This document shows positions 15,395 to 22,920 of a stretch of 64,000 nucleotides of DNA, piece after piece. The DNA is from Clostridiales bacterium. GTDB lineage: Bacteria > Bacillota > Clostridia > Oscillospirales > Oscillospiraceae. Within the stretch, counting starts at the first letter, position 1; each line of letters begins with the position of its first letter. The stretch is taken from assembly GCA_021202515.1 (NCBI GenBank), contig JAJQCW010000068.1:1-64000 (forward strand), given 5' to 3'. Under the pieces are notes generated by a model. It was given only the letters and a program-made list of their open reading frames with translations, searched no databases and had not been told where the DNA came from. Position numbers and translations under genes: made by a program.

Positions 15395-16360
15395 TCACCC
15401 GGCCTCTTTGACCAGCAGAGCGACCTTGCTCTTGCTCAGACCGTAGACTTCGGCAGCCTCCCTATAGGAGTGACCCTCGGCCACAAAAGCCCTGACCGCG
15501 TCCTCGCGGCTCTCCGTGGCCTGTGCTGGCCTCCACGCCGCAAGCTCGGCCTCCGCGTCCTCCGCACGTTGCTCGGCGTTCTGGGCGCGTTCCTCGGCTT
15601 GGTGGAGCCTTTCCTCCAAGTGGGCTACGCTGTTACCCGCGCCCTCGTAGTACTTCGCCCAGGACTTCCACGAGATGGCCTGAGACTTCCATTCCTCGGA
15701 CTTCGATTCTGCGGCCTGTAGCTTGCGCTGTAGGCTCTCCACTTTGTCCTCTTGCATCTCCATCCCGCAGAGGTACCCCAACTGGTAGACGGCCTTGTAA
15801 GCACGTCCAAGTTCATCTTCGTTGCACTCCATGTGCAGCGCCTGATGGAGTAGGGCGCGGGTCTGACGGCAGCCGTCCTGTTCCCAGGCAGATGCCGGAG
15901 CAAACTCTCCCCCATGGGAGAGATGCGCCAGCACCTGGTCTACTTCGGGGGACTGCTGGGTTTGCCAATCCAAGAGCCAGGGCTTACGTCTCCAGGTGCC
16001 GATTGCCACGCACCCAGCCCCCAGTACTACGAGCAGCAGTCCCACCAGCGGGGCATCCATCACCCCCATGGTGGCGCCCAGCGCGGCGAGGACGATTGCC
16101 ATCAGGAACAGCGTCCGGCTCATCGGGGGCAAGCAGCCGTTCAAGAACCCGTAGGGATTCATCATCAGGACGATGAACAGTTCTCCTACCAGGCACAGGG
16201 CGACCACCACAGAAGAGATGCTCCCGTCCTGGCATCCAGCCACCAGAAGCGCACCCAGCGGGGCAAGGCAAGCCAACTCGCCCTTTCTGGCGATTAGCCA
16301 GTCGCGGATGAAATCCACTCGGCGGTCGAAGTCCTCTTGGGTGACGATGGGGCCGCGCAT
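15395..16360 (-). CDS. Membrane-anchored coiled-coil protein with C-terminal helix-turn-helix
   Basis: A 321-residue protein. The N-terminal 130 residues contain about four membrane helices (LGALLVAGC..., VVVALCLVGELFIVLMM, LFLMAIVLAALGATMG, LVGLLLVVLGAGCVAIG). Residues about 200-285 form a long charged coiled coil. The last 35 residues (EDAVRAFVAEGHSYREAAEVY, then GLSKSKVALLVKEAG) read as a resolvase/MerR-type helix-turn-helix. The ATG at 16360 lies two bases from the upstream gene's stop. The phased GGACAG array begins 6 bases after its stop, so it is a candidate binder. The family is not recognised. Confidence 0.65.
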   Translation of the reverse strand: MRGPIVTQEDFDRRVDFIRDWLIARKGELACLAPLGALLVAGCQDGSISSVVVALCLVGELFIVLMMNPYGFLNGCLPPMSRTLFLMAIVLAALGATMGVMDAPLVGLLLVVLGAGCVAIGTWRRKPWLLDWQTQQSPEVDQVLAHLSHGGEFAPASAWEQDGCRQTRALLHQALHMECNEDELGRAYKAVYQLGYLCGMEMQEDKVESLQRKLQAAESKSEEWKSQAISWKSWAKYYEGAGNSVAHLEERLHQAEERAQNAEQRAEDAEAELAAWRPAQATESREDAVRAFVAEGHSYREAAEVYGLSKSKVALLVKEAG

Positions 16361-16364
16361 GGCG

Positions 16365-16562
16365 TCACCACGTCCCGAAGGCCAGCCCCAGCAGCCCGAT
16401 GGCCAGGGCCACCACGCCGATGGCAATCATGGCAGCGTTGGCATGGAGGGCAAGCGCAGCCGCGCCGACGCCAAGGGCTACGAGGCTGAGGACCCTGTCC
16501 ACTGCCAGATGGACGGGCTGGTCGAAGGGGTCGCGGTAGTTTGTGTTCTTTCTGGTTTTCAT
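16365..16562 (-). CDS. Small two-helix membrane protein
   Basis: A 65-residue protein starting MKTRKNTNYRDPFDQPVHLA with two hydrophobic helices (residues about 22-42 and 44-64). The ATG at 16562 follows GGAGGTAAACACG, a strong site. It lies between two other membrane protein genes of the element's leftward operon. No family is recognised. Confidence 0.65.
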   Translation of the reverse strand: MKTRKNTNYRDPFDQPVHLAVDRVLSLVALGVGAAALALHANAAMIAIGVVALAIGLLGLAFGTW

Positions 16563-16596
16563 CGTGTTTACCTCCATTTTTGATTTTGTGAGCGAT

Positions 16597-16839
16597 TTAC
16601 AGGATGGACAACGTGCCTCCCCAGAGGGCAAGGACGCCGAAGATGCCCACCACCACCTGGACTACTCCCGCCCACTCGGTGGGCAGGAATGCGCCAGCGG
16701 CAAAGAGCAGGAACAGGAGTACGGACACGGCCTGGGCGAAGGACAACAACGGTTCCTGCAAGCTCCACAACCAGTCGATGTTTAGGTACATGAAGCCGCA
16801 CCAAGCGGCAAGTGCGGCTATCCAGAAGAGTCGGTTCAT
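16597..16839 (-). CDS. Small three-helix membrane protein
   Basis: An 80-residue protein starting MNRLFWIAALAAWCGFMYLN with three hydrophobic segments (residues 3-20, 30-50, 55-78). Its ATG overlaps the stop of the DUF6291/DnaD-like gene by four bases (ATGA), so the two are translationally coupled. The function is unknown. With its two neighbours it forms a membrane-protein trio in the satellite operon. Confidence 0.65.
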   Translation of the reverse strand: MNRLFWIAALAAWCGFMYLNIDWLWSLQEPLLSFAQAVSVLLFLLFAAGAFLPTEWAGVVQVVVGIFGVLALWGGTLSIL

Positions 16840-17543
16840 GCCGATTCACCACCTTCCCGCCGCTCCAAGTAGCGGGTCAGTGCATCCGTGGTGGTCAGCC
16901 CTTTGCCCCACCACTCATCGAGAATCTTCATGACGTAGGTCGCAGTCCTGCCTTGGTGGAACACAGCACGGTCGATTGCAGAAATGACGTACTCGAAGCT
17001 CGTCCTGTTGACGAAGTTCCGCAGTCTTTTTCTCTGCTTCGATGTGAACGTGAATCCGGCTCTCTTGGCGTAGGCCAACACATCCTGAAAATCTCGCTCG
17101 CAGCCGTCCCGGTCGCAGGTCTCGGTCGGCTCGGTCTGCGTCCCGTGGTCTAGACTCTGGACTGAGACAGTATCAGAATCAGATTCATAATCATTGACAC
17201 TAGACACTAGACCATTATCAGTTTTCGGAAAATCCATTTGGTTTTTCGGTAAAAAAATCGGCTCGGCTTCGGGCTGGGCGGTCTGCTGGTTCTTTCTGGG
17301 TCTGCCACCCTTCTTGCCCGCTTCGCGGTGTGCGGCGCACACAGCCTCGTACTTCTCCCGGTCTCTGTCCATGCGGGGCTGAACACAGCTGAACGCCATC
17401 TGCACCAGCGGGTCGGTGAAGGTGGGCTGGATGCTCTCGGCGTAGTCTAACATCGACAAGAACAAGGCGCCCGTCTGCTCCAGGGTGAGGAGCTTGGTCT
17501 GGTGCCGGATGTCGGTGTACACGATGAAGCTGTTCTTCGTCAT
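16836..17543 (-). CDS. DUF6291 protein with C-terminal DnaD-like domain
   Basis: A 235-residue phage-type protein. Residues 1-75 (SFIVYTDIRHQTKLLTLEQT, FTDPLVQMAF) match the DUF6291 family of phage genomes. Residues about 150-225 end with YVMKILDEWWGKGLTTTDAL, the YxxxIxxxW pattern of the DnaD/DnaB2 replication-initiation domain. The start at 17543 has AAAGGAGAACCGACC, and the frame stays open further upstream without a start site. It is probably a replication or helicase-loading accessory. Its neighbour at 17597 repeats the N-terminal domain. Confidence 0.75.
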   Translation of the reverse strand: MTKNSFIVYTDIRHQTKLLTLEQTGALFLSMLDYAESIQPTFTDPLVQMAFSCVQPRMDRDREKYEAVCAAHREAGKKGGRPRKNQQTAQPEAEPIFLPKNQMDFPKTDNGLVSSVNDYESDSDTVSVQSLDHGTQTEPTETCDRDGCERDFQDVLAYAKRAGFTFTSKQRKRLRNFVNRTSFEYVISAIDRAVFHQGRTATYVMKILDEWWGKGLTTTDALTRYLERREGGESA

Positions 17544-17596
17544 GGTCGGTTCTCCTTTCCGTTCTCGCCCTGGGCAATGCCCAGGGCTGGTGAATG

Positions 17597-17806
17597 TCAC
17601 TTGGTGCGCTTGCCGTTGTCTCGGTCGATGTCCACTTTGATGAAGTTGAACGCAACCTCCACGATGGGGTCGGTGAAGCTGGGCCTGTTGCCGGTCTCGT
17701 TGTAGTCCAAAGCCGCCCGAAACAATTCTCCGACCTGCGCATCGGTGAGAGATGCGACTGGCTGAAACCAATCGTGGTGTACCACAAGGCCACTTTCCTT
17801 TGCCAT
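17597..17806 (-). CDS. Short DUF6291-like protein, paralogue of the neighbouring gene
   Basis: A 69-residue protein. SLTDAQVGELFRAALDY and FTDPIVEVAFNFIKVDIDRD align without gaps to LLTLEQTGALFLSMLDY and FTDPLVQMAFSCVQPRMDRD of the next gene, so this is a duplicated DUF6291 N-terminal domain without the DnaD part. The ATG at 17806 follows AAAGGAGAGCATTATC. It could compete with or regulate the full-length protein. Confidence 0.7.
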   Translation of the reverse strand: MAKESGLVVHHDWFQPVASLTDAQVGELFRAALDYNETGNRPSFTDPIVEVAFNFIKVDIDRDNGKRTK

Positions 17807-17854
17807 GATAATGCTCTCCTTTCTGGGGAGGGCTTGCGCCCTCCCTGTGGTGGT

Positions 17855-18034
17855 TTAGTCGATGTCGATGGACTCCAGCTTGCCGTGGATGTCGGTGGTG
17901 CATCCCAGCACCTCCAAAATCTCTCCGGTCTCGCAGTCCGTCACAAAGGGGCTGTCGGGGTTGCCCGACAAGAATCTGTAGTCGTGGGTCAGGAGCATGT
18001 TGCCGTCTGCGGCAATGATGCGTAAGGTCTGCAT
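17855..18034 (-). CDS. Hypothetical small protein of the element's leftward operon
   Basis: A 59-residue acidic protein, MQTLRIIAADGNMLLTHDYR ... GKLESIDID. The ATG at 18034 follows AGGGAGACCACC. There is no membrane segment. It lies 12 bases after the upstream gene's stop and is part of the operon driven from 18498-18525. The family is unknown. Confidence 0.65.
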   Translation of the reverse strand: MQTLRIIAADGNMLLTHDYRFLSGNPDSPFVTDCETGEILEVLGCTTDIHGKLESIDID

Positions 18035-18046
18035 GGTGGTCTCCCT

Positions 18047-18325
18047 TCAAAATTCCTTGACGTAGTCGATGGTGTTCATCGCCACTTTGATAGCGGAGCC
18101 GGTGTCGATGCCGCCGCCGACTTCGAGCATCTTGTCCAGCCCGCCGTGGCCATCGTAGCTGTAGACTGCGGCGCTGGCCTTGTTGGTGCGGCAGTCCAGC
18201 CGGTAGGCCACCCAGTACCCGCCGTAGCTCAACAACCCGCCAGTGATGGAGAACTCGTCCGTCAGGGCATCTTCTGTGGTGGAATCGGAAAAAAGGCTGG
18301 GCATCTCGTAGTTCTTTTCGTTCAT
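18047..18325 (-). CDS. Hypothetical protein, first gene of the leftward operon
   Basis: A 92-residue soluble acidic protein starting MNEKNYEMPSLFSDSTTEDA. The middle is tyrosine- and glycine-rich (ITGGLLSYGGYWVAYRLDC), and there is no recognised domain. The ATG at 18325 has a perfect site (AAGGAGG, 8 bases). It is the first gene behind the leftward promoter, with a strong hairpin in its leader. Confidence 0.65.
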   Translation of the reverse strand: MNEKNYEMPSLFSDSTTEDALTDEFSITGGLLSYGGYWVAYRLDCRTNKASAAVYSYDGHGGLDKMLEVGGGIDTGSAIKVAMNTIDYVKEF

Positions 18326-18426
18326 GTGCTTTTTCCTCCTTGTAAAATGGCATTTCCTGTGGTACAATAATTGTGGTGCAGTTCGTTTGGCACTCCCTTT
18401 GGTGTCTGGATAGTACTCTCCTTTCA

Positions 18427-18457
18427 CAAACCCCCTCCCCTCGTGGGAGGGGGTTTG
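18427..18457 (-). promoter_or_regulatory. GC-rich hairpin in the leader of the leftward operon
   Basis: CAAACCCCCTCCC pairs with GGGAGGGGGTTTG around a short loop. It lies between the leftward promoter and the first gene. There is no T-run on the minus strand, so it may be an RNA-stability or attenuation element. Confidence 0.5.
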
Positions 18458-18497
18458 CTTTGCACTTTTGTATGCACATTTGTACTAGCTGATTTTC

Positions 18498-18525
18498 ATT
18501 GTACTCGTTTTTTCGTTCTTGTCAA
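18498..18525 (-). promoter_or_regulatory. Leftward promoter of the element (early-operon side)
   Basis: On the minus strand TTGACA, a 16-base spacer and TACAAT. It faces away from the XRE gene promoter, 20 bases away, the arrangement of a lysogeny-type switch. Confidence 0.7.
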
Positions 18526-18545
18526 GGTGATGTGCAAAAAAACAT

Positions 18546-18574
18546 TTGCGCTATCATCATCTTTGTGATATATT
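18546..18574 (+). promoter_or_regulatory. Promoter and dyad operator of the XRE regulator
   Basis: TTGCGC (18546-18551), a 17-base spacer and TATATT (18569-18574). TTTGTGATATATTACAAA over the -10 is an imperfect palindrome, a likely binding site for the regulator itself. Confidence 0.6.
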
Positions 18575-18604
18575 ACAAATGTTCACGAGGAGGTGTTGTA
18601 AGAA

Positions 18605-18979
18605 GTGACAACGGGTCAAAAACTTGTACGGCGCAGACTGGAGCTTAATCTGCGTCAATCGGACATTGCGGAAAGGCTGGGAGTACATCCGTCCGTGGTT
18701 TCCGTCTACGAACGGGACGTTCGCCAGCCGAAGTATACAACCCTCCAGAAATTTGCAACCGCTTTGGAGTGCGACATCACGGACTTAATCGGCTCCGACA
18801 CGGAGAACGAAGAACCGGCTCCTCATCCCTACATCAGTCCGAAGGGGCGGCTGAACGCAGCCGTGGAGAAGATGAACACCGAGGGGATTAAGAAAACGGC
18901 GGACTACGCAGAAGACCTGGTGGAGAATCCGAAGTACCAGAAGTCCTCCACCCCCGCGCCCTCCGACCCGGAGACGTGA
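18605..18979 (+). CDS. XRE-family repressor-like regulator
   Basis: A 124-residue protein. Residues 5-62 form a Cro/CI helix-turn-helix (LVRRRLELNLRQSDIAERLG, SVVSVYERDVRQP). The rest is a charged tail without a peptidase domain. The start codon is GTG at 18605, 9 bases after AGGAGGTG. It is divergent from the leftward operon and is the likely repressor of that side of the element. The other XRE gene (27557) is next to the integrase. Confidence 0.85.
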   Translation: MTTGQKLVRRRLELNLRQSDIAERLGVHPSVVSVYERDVRQPKYTTLQKFATALECDITDLIGSDTENEEPAPHPYISPKGRLNAAVEKMNTEGIKKTADYAEDLVENPKYQKSSTPAPSDPET

Positions 18980-19092
18980 GGTTTTCCGATTGACCGGAGC
19001 GCCAATCGGTGATACAATACCATCAACAGGCTTTACCTCCCTGTTCCCCTTTTTGCCGTCCCGGTTCCTCGTCCGGGGCGGCTCTTTTTGTC

Positions 19093-19251
19093 ATGACCAC
19101 CAGCTATATAGCCGTCCTCGGAAAAAACCGCCTTGTGTACGCCGCTGTGTGGGCTTCTGGCGAGGTTCCCCGAGTAGTTTTACGTCCGAGGGCTAGGACG
19201 CGACACAGCGCGTTTTACGGCGTTCTGAGCGATTGGGATGAAATGGCATAA
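19093..19251 (+). CDS. Doubtful small ORF downstream of the XRE gene
   Basis: It encodes 52 residues, MTTSYIAVLGKNRLVYAAVW ... SDWDEMA, in the direction of the XRE gene. The composition is protein-like (one hydrophobic segment, arginine-rich middle), but the ATG has only a weak GGGGCGG upstream and no family is recognised. It ends just before the terminator hairpin at 19252. The region 19285-19434 holds nothing that I can identify. Confidence 0.3.
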   Translation: MTTSYIAVLGKNRLVYAAVWASGEVPRVVLRPRARTRHSAFYGVLSDWDEMA

Positions 19252-19284
19252 AAAATAACCCCTTCACCGTCACGGTGAAGGGGT
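19252..19284 (-). terminator. Terminator of the rightmost minus-strand operon of the element
   Basis: AACCCCTTCACCG-TCA-CGGTGAAGGGGTT, followed on the minus strand by ATTTTTTA. It ends transcription from the DUF1492 gene before the oppositely oriented XRE gene. Confidence 0.8.
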
Positions 19285-19434
19285 TCGTTGCGTCTGGAGG
19301 GAGGTCGATACCGTAATTTGATGCCTGAAGCTCGGGTGCGGAACCTGGGTGCTATTGGCGGCTTGGTCGCGGGTGTTACACGGCCTCCCGGCGTAGGTGG
19401 TGGAACTTAAACACAGCCACACCTTTTGCCACCA

Positions 19435-19911
19435 TCAGTATACCACATCGGCAGGAAGTTGTCTACCCCCCATTTTGGGGGTACCTACGTCCGGCAGCTG
19501 GAAATGCGCCAGGGCTGCGGAGTGTATCCGATGGACGGTGCGGAGGGAGACGTTCATCTTGTCCGCCACACTGTCCCAGGGCTGGGCATCCAGGTACCTA
19601 TAGCGCAGGACGAGCCGTTCTTCCACGCTGGGAAGTTCCGCAATCCGGCTGGTGATGTCGTTGGCGATGTCGGCCACCCGGCTTATCTCATCGTTTATCC
19701 TGTCCTCCACAGCGAACGCCTTATCCAGCTTCTTGACGAACGCTGCCTCGTTGCTCTGGCTGACCTGGACCTTCGTATCGAAGGAGGGGCTGGATATATA
19801 TCCGGTGACTTCCCGCAGTTCGTCTCGTTCCTGGAGGAGATTTTCCAGCAGCGCCTTGGCGCGGGGGAGCTGGCGAAGGTATCGTTTGACTTCCTGCTTG
19901 TGTTCATCCAT
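19435..19911 (-). CDS. DUF1492 phage-type regulator (sigma region 4-like)
   Basis: A 158-residue protein, helical at the N terminus (HKQEVKRYLRQLPRAKALLE) with a C-terminal helix-turn-helix resembling sigma-70 region 4 (ERLVLRYRYLDAQPWDSVAD, KMNVSLRTVHRIHSAAL). DUF1492 proteins lie next to terminase genes in Gram-positive phages and probably control late genes. The ATG at 19911 follows GGAGGACAGGC. It has its own promoter at 20045-20073 and lies after the terminase small subunit. Confidence 0.8.
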   Translation of the reverse strand: MDEHKQEVKRYLRQLPRAKALLENLLQERDELREVTGYISSPSFDTKVQVSQSNEAAFVKKLDKAFAVEDRINDEISRVADIANDITSRIAELPSVEERLVLRYRYLDAQPWDSVADKMNVSLRTVHRIHSAALAHFQLPDVGTPKMGGRQLPADVVY

Positions 19912-20044
19912 GCCTGTCCTCCACAAAGAGAAGTACCCGGCCACGACTGATGCCATGACCGGGTTCGACCTGACACAATGCCCCTTGAACATCGTCCCGG
20001 CGACTCCAGCCGAAGGAAGGATAAGGGGATTGAATCCAACTGCA

Positions 20045-20073
20045 ATTATACCACCACATGGCACTTTTTACAA
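20045..20073 (-). promoter_or_regulatory. Promoter of the DUF1492 gene
   Basis: On the minus strand TTGTAA, a 17-base spacer and a perfect TATAAT. The leader is about 125 bases. Confidence 0.75.
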
Positions 20074-20085
20074 GCAGAGAACCGG

Positions 20086-20637
20086 TCAGCCCTGATTGCC
20101 GCGGGCGCGGAGGAGCCGGTCCATCGTATCATCCTGCGGCGTCCGGCCAGTGTATGCCACAGAGCAGTTCTGCTGAACAATCTGGAATATCTCATCCCAC
20201 AGCCTGTTTGCTTGGTTTTGGTACGTCACCGCCTCGGAGACCAGCGGACTGCGGCATTCCTTTTTTGTGCTGGGGTGCCTGGACAATAGCCCATGCCGAG
20301 ACACCAGCCGTTCAAGCTGAATCCATCGGGCTGCGCTCATGGCGTACCGCTCCACCAAGCCGCTGAACACCATCCGGTCACAGCCTACACTCCGCAACCA
20401 ACTGTAGACCTCATTGAAAATTTCCCGCGCCTGCAGCGGGTCCCCCATCCTCTGGTCATCGTCCACGAAGGAGTGCGGCTCCGGGGCGGGAAGGTCGATG
20501 ATTTCCGGCAGGTCGAGGACTTTCAGGGGACGGTGACCGGGGTTTCCATCCTCCAGCTTGGTGGCGAGAGGCTTCGGTCTCCGTCCGGCTCCGGGTCTTT
20601 TTCCACCAGCTCCACCGGGATTATTGCTTTGTGACAT
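20086..20637 (-). CDS. Phage terminase small subunit, P27 family
   Basis: A 183-residue DNA-recognition subunit of a packaging terminase. The N terminus is glycine/arginine rich (NPGGAGGKRPGAGRRPKPLA), as in the P27 family. The middle contains AREIFNEVYSWLRSVGCDRM and the helical region through WIQLERLVSRHGLL, and the end is typical (DTMDRLLRAR). The ATG at 20637 follows AAAAGGAGAGATTTTCTT. The large subunit that should accompany it is absent, so it may redirect a helper phage's terminase, as in phage-inducible islands. Confidence 0.85.
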   Translation of the reverse strand: MSQSNNPGGAGGKRPGAGRRPKPLATKLEDGNPGHRPLKVLDLPEIIDLPAPEPHSFVDDDQRMGDPLQAREIFNEVYSWLRSVGCDRMVFSGLVERYAMSAARWIQLERLVSRHGLLSRHPSTKKECRSPLVSEAVTYQNQANRLWDEIFQIVQQNCSVAYTGRTPQDDTMDRLLRARGNQG

Positions 20638-20897
20638 AAGAAAATCTCTCCTTTTTTGGTCGAATTGCCTTTTGAAATCGCGTTTTTTGCGTGAAAGAGG
20701 GCCGCGGTCTTTTCGAGGGCGATTTTTTAGAGATTTAGAAGCCCCCTTCCCCTCAATTTTCGAGGAAAATCAAAGGATTTGAGAACTTTTCAAGCAAGTT
20801 GACATTTTGCCCAAAATTTGCCTTGAATTTTTGGTCGAATAAAGTTGCAAATTCCTCATGTGTGGAATATTAAAAAACGCATGGTTTTTAATCAGTT

Positions 20898-20922
20898 GCG
20901 GAGGGCAAGAAGCCCTCCGCAC
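20898..20922 (-). terminator. Terminator of the capsid-gene operon
   Basis: GCGGAGGGC and GCCCTCCGC form a stem just after the capsid gene stop; on the minus strand the stem is followed by AACTGATTAAAAACC. The remainder of 20638-20897 is AT-rich and holds no gene I can support. Confidence 0.6.
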
Positions 20923-20929
20923 TGTTGGT

Positions 20930-21907
20930 TTACTCGGTGGCCTCGTCCACCACAGTCTCATCCTCGTCAGAGGTGGTCTCGGTGGTCTCGGTCTCGGTGA
21001 TGATGTTGGCGCAGGTCACGGCCTCGCTGCGGACCAGCACAGCGTCCTCCAAGCACCATCCGTGGTACGCAATCTGGTTCTGGGCGGCGTACAGTTCCAC
21101 CAGCGGCTGAACCATCAGCGGGCTTCTGTCCAGAATCCAGATGTAGTTCATGTCACCGAAGAACAGGGCAGAATCCGGGCAGCCCAGGCTGACCTTCACG
21201 GGGCAACCCAGCAACTGCGCTCCGCTGGAGGTGATGTCCATCAACGGTCTGCCGCTGGAATCCGTCAGGGCGCGGATAAGCGCGTAGCTGATGTCGGAGA
21301 CCAGCCAGACCGCATTGTCGCGGAACTCCGGCTCCACGGAGACGTACACGTCCAACAGGCTGGCAAAGGACAACTCGCTGATGCTCATCTGGGTGGCCTG
21401 CTGGGTCAAGCCGCTCAGTTCGCCGTTGGCGCCGCTGCCGCAGATGATGCCCTCGTCCTCCTTCTGGGCAAATCGCCGTCCCCAGGAATCCACCAGATGG
21501 TCTACAATGGGAAACAGGTTGTCGTGGACGATGTCCGCGCTGATTACGGACGTGCAGCCGAGCTTTTTCGGCTGGGAGCGAATCTGGCGGAATGCGGTCT
21601 CCACAGTGGGATACGGCTCGCCCGGAAGGAGCCATTTTGCCTCGGTGTCCCGTTCGGAGACGAGCAGCCGGTTGTCGCCTTGGGCCACGGAGATCACCTT
21701 GCAGAGGGAGCGCATCACGCTCCGGTTGTTCCGAGTCTGGTTGAACCGAGTCTCCGCATTGCTGGGGAGCCGGTAGGTGTTGCTCTGGACTTCGCCCATC
21801 TGGATATTTTTGACCTGGTCGGTGGCCAAACGGCGCCCACGAAGCATGTCGTTGAACGCCTCGGCGTAGCTCATCATCTGAAGGTCGCTTTCAAAAATCT
21901 TTTTCAT
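20930..21907 (-). CDS. HK97-family major capsid protein
   Basis: A 325-residue protein. The central part has the HK97-fold order: RSQPKKLGCTSVISADIVHD (the vS-ELl-D motif), then FAQKEDEGIICGSGANGELS (the d-a-l-G-G-p-G loop), then VWLVSDISYALIRALTDSSG and the C-terminal strands. The long threonine/glutamate tail (ETETTETTSDEDE) is unusual. There is no delta/scaffold domain and no protease gene next to it. I chose the ATG at 21907 (MKKIFESDL), after AAAGGAATTTCGAT. Without portal or tail genes nearby, it may build a small satellite capsid with helper functions. Confidence 0.8.
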   Translation of the reverse strand: MKKIFESDLQMMSYAEAFNDMLRGRRLATDQVKNIQMGEVQSNTYRLPSNAETRFNQTRNNRSVMRSLCKVISVAQGDNRLLVSERDTEAKWLLPGEPYPTVETAFRQIRSQPKKLGCTSVISADIVHDNLFPIVDHLVDSWGRRFAQKEDEGIICGSGANGELSGLTQQATQMSISELSFASLLDVYVSVEPEFRDNAVWLVSDISYALIRALTDSSGRPLMDITSSGAQLLGCPVKVSLGCPDSALFFGDMNYIWILDRSPLMVQPLVELYAAQNQIAYHGWCLEDAVLVRSEAVTCANIITETETTETTSDEDETVVDEATE

Positions 21908-21926
21908 ATCGAAATTCCTTTCTGTA

Positions 21927-22574
21927 TCAGAGGTTGTTGTAATGCCGCACCTTAGCGATTTCGGCGCGGAGGTCTTTGTCTGCTGCCATCCCACCGAGCC
22001 TGTTCAGGGCTTGCAGCCGGTCAACGTGCGAGGCGATGCCGCAAGTCACCACGCCGTAGCCGATACGCTGGTTGGCGGGTGTGTTCCGGCACATCCGGCG
22101 CAGCGTCTCGGTGGTCTCCCGGCTAAACGTGATGCGGTCGCAGGTGTTGGCCTTGGTCTGGAGGGACTTCTGGGTCGCGCTGGGGGCCTTGGGCATCATC
22201 CGCTCCGCTCGGTCGTGGAGGTTCTTCACGGCCTGGTCCCAGTCGATGGAGGTATCATCCTCCACATGGTCAGGGTGGCCGTACTCCGAGCAGGTGACGC
22301 AGGTGAACGTCCCCAGCCGCATGTTGTCCAGGGCGCCGGAGGTCTCCACCATCCGGGCGTTGCAGTGCGGACACCGCACGTCCAGGGCCGTAATGCGCCG
22401 CCAGTACAGGTTGTTGCCGCCCAAGCTGTGCAGCGCAAAGGCGCCGTGCTTATGCTCCAGCAGCCACAGGCCAGCAGACCGGTCGCGTCTGATTTCGTCC
22501 TCGGTCTTGTAGGTACGATGGGGCGTCAACCGGCACCCCTGGGGTCCGGTCGAGGTCAGTGTGTAAATGGTCAT
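21927..22574 (-). CDS. Hypothetical zinc-finger-like protein of the element
   Basis: A 215-residue protein starting MTIYTLTSTGPQGCRLTP. A CxxC pair at CPHC and a second at CVTC (about 28 residues apart) suggest a zinc ribbon near residues 70-100. The rest is helical and basic, and no family is recognised. The ATG at 22574 has AAAGGAATGATAATC upstream. It lies directly upstream of the capsid gene, in the same operon. Confidence 0.65.
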   Translation of the reverse strand: MTIYTLTSTGPQGCRLTPHRTYKTEDEIRRDRSAGLWLLEHKHGAFALHSLGGNNLYWRRITALDVRCPHCNARMVETSGALDNMRLGTFTCVTCSEYGHPDHVEDDTSIDWDQAVKNLHDRAERMMPKAPSATQKSLQTKANTCDRITFSRETTETLRRMCRNTPANQRIGYGVVTCGIASHVDRLQALNRLGGMAADKDLRAEIAKVRHYNNL

Positions 22575-22593
22575 GATTATCATTCCTTTCAGG

Positions 22594-22920
22594 TCATAAT
22601 GCGGAATAGGGGTCATTCTGCGCGTCCACCACGCATTTCTCGCAGAAAAAGGCGGGCAGACAGCGCGGCAGTGCGAAGGTGTGCGAGAACTGCATCACTC
22701 GCCCGCACCTGGGGCAACAGACCTGCTTGTCACGGATTTCGGCGGCGTAGTCCTCGCCCTGGCTGTCCACCAGGACGAACCAGCCATACTTCACTCTCTT
22801 CGCCCAGACTTCGCCAGTGGGCGGTCTGCCCTGGACACGTTCACCCTTCGGTCGAGGCGTCAGCTTGTACCTGTTCGGGGACAGGCGGCTGGGGCGGACA
22901 TCGTACACTCGTTCAGCCAT
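22594..22920 (-). CDS. Hypothetical zinc-ribbon protein of the element
   Basis: A 108-residue protein starting MAERVYDVRPSRLSPNRYKL. CCPRCGR and FFCEKC, about 20 residues apart, form a likely zinc ribbon. The N-terminal half is basic with aromatic residues (KYGWFVLVDSQ). The ATG at 22920 overlaps the upstream gene's stop by 8 bases, so the two are coupled. The function is unknown and could be nucleic-acid binding. Confidence 0.65.
   Translation of the reverse strand: MAERVYDVRPSRLSPNRYKLTPRPKGERVQGRPPTGEVWAKRVKYGWFVLVDSQGEDYAAEIRDKQVCCPRCGRVMQFSHTFALPRCLPAFFCEKCVVDAQNDPYSAL

Noticed and set aside
15159..15398. 79-codon frame (LSKNCPR repeats) across the GGACAG array
   Set aside because: Its repeats are a translation of the DNA array, and it has no ribosome binding site.
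17544..18479. Long N-terminal extension of the DUF6291/DnaD-like frame (547 codons in total)
   Set aside because: It overlaps three small genes with good ribosome binding sites, and its translation (His/Arg-rich) is not protein-like. The start at 17543 has a strong site and begins the known domain.
19285..19434. tRNA-like GGTTC words in the gap of the island
   Set aside because: No cloverleaf with acceptor and anticodon stems could be drawn.
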